A stretch of DNA of 8,053 bases from Actinomycetes bacterium. GTDB taxonomy: Bacteria; Actinomycetota; CALGFH01. Shown here piece by piece: positions 5,855 to 8,053 of this stretch (positions are counted from its first letter, which is position 1; each line of letters begins with the position of its first letter). Under the pieces are notes generated by a model that was given only the letters and a program-made list of their open reading frames with translations, was not told the DNA's origin and searched no databases. The position numbers were made by a program, and so were the translations under genes. The stretch is from assembly GCA_030152105.1 (NCBI GenBank), contig JASLIH010000504.1, forward strand, positions 1-8,053, in the 5' to 3' direction.

Positions 5855-5860
5855 TACGCT
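5855..5860 (+). promoter_or_regulatory. Putative -10 box upstream of the 5917 membrane-protein gene
   Basis: TACGCT in gcggtacgcttgg lies 12 bp after the preceding stop. It matches TANNNT and would start transcription near 5867, giving a leader of about 50 nt. A -35 box is not evident. Confidence 0.38.
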
Positions 5861-5870
5861 TGGTCAGATC

Positions 5871-5886
5871 GCGGCCGCTGGGCCGC
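5871..5886 (+). other. Short GC hairpin in the predicted 5' leader
   Basis: GCGGCC and GGCCGC form a perfect 6-bp stem around a GCTG loop. It would lie at the start of the predicted transcript. It is too small to call a regulatory element and could arise by chance in this composition. Confidence 0.25.
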
Positions 5887-5916
5887 AACGGCGACGGCGG
5901 GAGCGGGGTAGCAAGG

Positions 5917-6690
5917 GTGGCCATCAAGGGCAAGAGCAAGCGCAGCCAGGGGCGGCCGGTTCGCCGGCCGGCGACCGGGCCGCGGATCCAGAGCGTCGAG
6001 CGGCGCCTCCCCTGGTACCGGGCGACCGCCTTCCCGGTCACGCTGGCCGTGATCGCCCTGCTCGGCACCCTGATCGCGGCGGCCAACCGGGTCCAGGAGG
6101 GCTGGACCCGCGACGACGTGCGCCGCTTCACCGCCGACCTGCGCGCCCAGACCGACCAGCTCCCGGCGGTCATCGGCGCCGGGACCAAGGACCTGCCCGG
6201 GTTCCCCAGCGCCCAGGACCTGCCCGCCGGGAAGCTGAAGCCCAAGCAGCTGGCCGTCCGGGCCTCGGGCTGGTCGGCCAAGCTGGACCAGATCCAGGGC
6301 CGGGTCGAGTCGATCACCGTCGGCGACCCCCCGGCCGAGGCCGCCACCGACGGCGAGCCGGCCAACGCCGTCGGGGGCCGCGAGGCCATGCTGACCAGCG
6401 TCCGCGAAAGCTATGTGGCCGCGATCGGGATGTACTCGGATGCGGCCAACATCTACCAGAAGGCCGGCGAGGCCCCGGCCGGGAGCGCCACCGCCGCCGC
6501 CCTGATCGAGCAGGGCGCGGCCGTCGGCACCCAGGCCGGCCAGGCCATGGACGCCGCCGCCGGCATCCTGGCCCGCGTGCACGGCCGCTACGGCCTGGAC
6601 CTGACCCGCCAGATGCCGGGCGAGTCGACCGAGGCCTTCAGCGCCCGCTACTCCGGCGCCGCCCCTTCGAACCTCCTGCCGCCGAACTAG
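5917..6690 (+). CDS. Unrecognised single-pass membrane protein
   Basis: A 257-residue protein from GTG 5917. The N-terminus is strongly basic (MAIKGKSKRSQGRPVRRPAT) and should be cytoplasmic. One hydrophobic helix spans about residues 36-57 (RATAFPVTLAVIALLGTLIA). The remaining 200 residues should lie outside the membrane and are Ala-rich and mostly helical by composition, with a Gly/Pro-rich linker near 87-105 and an acidic linker near 138-150. There are no cysteines and no motif I recognise. A GTG start fits the basic KGKSK N-terminus seen on other actinobacterial membrane proteins of this type. An earlier ATG at 5860 overlaps the -10 box and would prepend a composition-driven sequence, so it is not favoured. 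The ribosome binding site is weak. It lies between the glycosylase-like gene and the hairpins before the lipid kinase. Function unknown. Confidence 0.72.
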   Translation: MAIKGKSKRSQGRPVRRPATGPRIQSVERRLPWYRATAFPVTLAVIALLGTLIAAANRVQEGWTRDDVRRFTADLRAQTDQLPAVIGAGTKDLPGFPSAQDLPAGKLKPKQLAVRASGWSAKLDQIQGRVESITVGDPPAEAATDGEPANAVGGREAMLTSVRESYVAAIGMYSDAANIYQKAGEAPAGSATAAALIEQGAAVGTQAGQAMDAAAGILARVHGRYGLDLTRQMPGESTEAFSARYSGAAPSNLLPPN

Positions 6691-6707
6691 CCGGTCGACG
6701 AGGGATG

Positions 6708-6738
6708 TCGGGGGCGGCCCACACCCTGCGGCCCCCGA
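6708..6738 (+). terminator. Candidate terminator hairpin 1
   Basis: TCGGGGGC (6708-6715) pairs perfectly with GCCCCCGA (6731-6738) around a 15-nt loop, 17 bp after the stop of the membrane-protein gene. There is no U-tract, but such stems without U-tails are common 3' of actinobacterial genes. Confidence 0.5.
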
Positions 6739-6745
6739 TCCATGC

Positions 6746-6765
6746 GGGGGGAGCCCGCTCCCCCC
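6746..6765 (+). terminator. Candidate terminator hairpin 2
   Basis: GGGGGGAG (6746-6753) pairs with CTCCCCCC (6758-6765) around a tight CCCG loop. It is a very stable 8-bp GC stem, 7 bp after hairpin 1, again with no U-tract. The tandem pair fills much of the 121-bp gap before the lipid kinase and probably separates two transcription units. Confidence 0.5.
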
Positions 6766-6811
6766 ACGGCCCCCCACAAGCGCCTGTGCCATCGCCAGGG
6801 GGCCGGCTTCG

Positions 6812-7750
6812 TTGAGAGTTCTGCTCGTCCACAACCCGACCGCGGGTGGTGGGCGGGCCGGTCGGCTTGTGCCCGAGGTGGCGGCCCGGCTGGCCGCCGA
6901 CGGGGTCGAGGCCGAGCGGCACGAGACCCGGTCACTGGAGGACGCCCGGCTGGCCGCCTGCCAGGCCGCCACCTCGTTCGACGCGGTGGTGGCCGTCGGC
7001 GGCGACGGCACCGTCGGCGCCTGCGCGGCCGGCCTCGCCGACGCCAGCCCGGGCAGGCCGGGGAGGTCCGGGGTGCGGGCCGCGCTGGGGGTGGTCCCGG
7101 CCGGTGGGGGGAACGACGCCGCCCGTAGCCTGGGGCTGCCGGCCGGCGACCCGCTGGCCGCGGCGGGGATGCTGACCCGGCTGCACCGGCGGCCGGCCGA
7201 CCTGGCCTCGGTGGCCGGGCGGGCCTACCTGAACGTGGCCGGGGCCGGCTTCGACTCCGAGGTCAACCGGATCGCCAACCAGCGCCTCGGCTGGGCCGGC
7301 AACCGCCCCCGCTATGTCGGGGCCGTCCTGGCCGAGCTGGTCGTGGGCCGCACCGCCCAGTTCCGGCTGTCCCTGGACGGCCACGCCACCGAGCTGCGGG
7401 GCTGGCTGGTGGCGGTGGCCAACGGCCCCAGCTACGGCGGCGGCATGCTGGTCGCCCCGGCGGCCAGCCTGGCCGACGGCCTGCTCGAGGTGGTCGTCAT
7501 CTCCGGCATCGGCAAGCTCGAGTTCCTGCGGACCTTCCCCAAGGTGTTCTCCGGCCGCCACGTCGAGCACCCGGCGGTGGCCGTCCACCGCGCCGCCCGG
7601 GTCGAGCTGGACGCCGACCGCCCCCTTGCCGTCTACGCCGACGGCGAGCCCGCCGGGACCCTGCCGTCCACCTTCGAGGTCCGGCCGGCGGCCATCACCG
7701 TCCTGGCCGCCGACCCGGCCCCCGGGTTCCCGGCCGCGACCACCACCTGA
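6812..7750 (+). CDS. Diacylglycerol/sphingosine kinase-family lipid kinase
   Basis: A 312-residue protein, the usual length for bacterial DagK/YegS-type kinases. It opens with the typical MRVLLVHNPTAGGGRAG. The nucleotide-binding GGDGT motif is at 63-67 (VVAVGGDGTVGA). The next motif, 97-111, reads PAGGGNDAARSLGLP, where most family members have a Gly-Thr before Asn-Asp. NVAGAGFDSEV (141-151), ADGLLEVVV (221-229) and YADGEPAG (275-282) are also family-typical. The enzyme would transfer phosphate from ATP to diacylglycerol or a similar lipid at the inner face of the membrane, in phospholipid turnover; the true substrate cannot be told from sequence. The start is TTG 6812, preceded by an AGGGGG-type site. 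It follows two hairpins, so it probably has its own promoter, which I could not locate. Confidence 0.9.
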   Translation: MRVLLVHNPTAGGGRAGRLVPEVAARLAADGVEAERHETRSLEDARLAACQAATSFDAVVAVGGDGTVGACAAGLADASPGRPGRSGVRAALGVVPAGGGNDAARSLGLPAGDPLAAAGMLTRLHRRPADLASVAGRAYLNVAGAGFDSEVNRIANQRLGWAGNRPRYVGAVLAELVVGRTAQFRLSLDGHATELRGWLVAVANGPSYGGGMLVAPAASLADGLLEVVVISGIGKLEFLRTFPKVFSGRHVEHPAVAVHRAARVELDADRPLAVYADGEPAGTLPSTFEVRPAAITVLAADPAPGFPAATTT

Positions 7751-7776
7751 GATCCGCCGATTCGGCCCTCCCCAGT

Positions 7777-7802
7777 ATGTCCGTCTTGTGGGAGAATGTC
7801 CG
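7777..7802 (+). repeat. Direct repeat ATGTCCG, 19 bp apart
   Basis: ATGTCCG occurs at 7777-7783 and 7796-7802, in one of the few AT-richer stretches, just after the lipid kinase stop. Two copies roughly two helical turns apart could bind a regulator, but the first copy overlaps a possible start codon and the repeat is short. Confidence 0.3.
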
Positions 7803-8053
7803 CTCTTTCGGCCTCATGGGGGAGGTCCGGGAATGCGCCGTGCTCGCCTTGTTCAACCTGCGCGGCGGCAGCTCCGGAGTGGTGCTCGACCCGGCGGCGG
7901 CCCGGGTGGGCCCGGTGGCCGACCCCGGGGCGGCCACGGCCCCCGTCCGACCCGCCGACGGTCGGCCTGTACCAGCCAATCCGGGTCACGGTGGCCGCCG
8001 CCGGGGCGGCCGAGACGGAGCGGCTGCTACGCGGCTACGGCGCTCGCTTCGAG
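7777..8053 (+). pseudogene. Unrecognised gene start, apparently frameshifted near 7940, cut by the window edge
   Basis: From ATG 7777 the frame MSVLWENVRSFGLMGEVREC has strong third-position GC up to about 7947, then turns to AT-ending codons. From about 7949 the next frame becomes clean and reads GLYQPIRVTVAAAGAAETER, then LLRGYGARFE, to the edge. Removing one C from the five-C run at 7940-7944 joins the two halves without a stop. This may be a true frameshift or a sequencing error. The start is uncertain: 7816 is an in-frame alternative, and the good GGGGGAGG site (7818-7825) is spaced for ATG 7833, which lies in a third, poorly coding frame. I do not recognise the product. Confidence 0.45.

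Noticed and set aside
4186..7011. Minus-strand open frame of about 941 codons
   Set aside because: It lies antisense to tatA, tatC, the glycosylase-like gene and the membrane protein; its translation is rich in Gly, Arg, Pro and Ala and reflects GC composition only.
7833..8053. Gene starting at ATG 7833, which has a well-spaced GGGGGAGG site
   Set aside because: Its frame has poor third-position GC and an Arg/Pro/Gly-rich product; kept only as a caution about the true start of the last gene.
1..8053. tRNA, rRNA, CRISPR, insertion sequences, phage or toxin-antitoxin genes
   Set aside because: No repeat arrays, transposase motifs, terminal inverted repeats or tRNA-like cloverleaf elements were seen by eye on either strand.

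Overview
The window is very GC-rich, with third codon positions almost all G or C. It carries a gene order typical of Actinomycetota: pafB-pafC followed by tatA-tatC. Gene density, GTG, TTG and CTG starts, 4-bp stop/start overlaps and leaderless-looking promoters all fit that phylum. The lineage cannot be fixed from this window. The DUF3866 gene and the absence of pafA next to pafBC suggest an uncultured or deep-branching actinobacterium rather than a Mycobacterium or Streptomyces. This last point is inference.

Layout. Minus strand, 1-1565: a SufR-like winged-helix regulator with four C-terminal cysteines is followed after 6 bp by a DUF3866 gene that runs off the left edge. The 78-bp divergent gap 1566-1643 holds two opposed promoters. 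Each has a TANNNT -10 box ending 6 nt before the ATG, so both transcripts may be leaderless. Plus strand, 1644-3589: pafB and pafC (WYL-domain DNA-damage regulators) overlap by 4 bp. At 3632-3979 there is a small zinc-ribbon protein. At 4032-5843 there is a secretion block: a small membrane-anchored coiled-coil protein with a probable CTG start, tatA, tatC, and a gene of the MSMEG_6728/pyrimidine-dimer-glycosylase-like family that overlaps tatC by 4 bp. At 5917-6690 there is an unrecognised single-pass membrane protein, followed by two strong GC hairpins. At 6812-7750 there is a diacylglycerol/sphingosine-kinase-family lipid kinase. At 7777-8053 there is the start of an unrecognised gene that appears to be frameshifted at a run of five Cs.

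How it fits together. PafB and PafC would act as a heteromeric transcription activator of DNA-damage genes. TatA and TatC form the core of the twin-arginine protein export pathway, and TatB is not in this window. The lipid kinase would act on membrane lipids at the cytoplasmic face. The regulator/DUF3866 pair looks like a two-gene operon, probably autoregulated, responding to Fe-S or redox state if the cysteines bind a cluster.

Most of the window is conserved housekeeping DNA. I see no convincing new defence system, mobile element, CRISPR array or RNA gene. The items most worth checking are the SufR-like regulator detached from any suf genes, the paired leaderless promoters, the CTG start at 4032, and the apparent frameshift near 7940.
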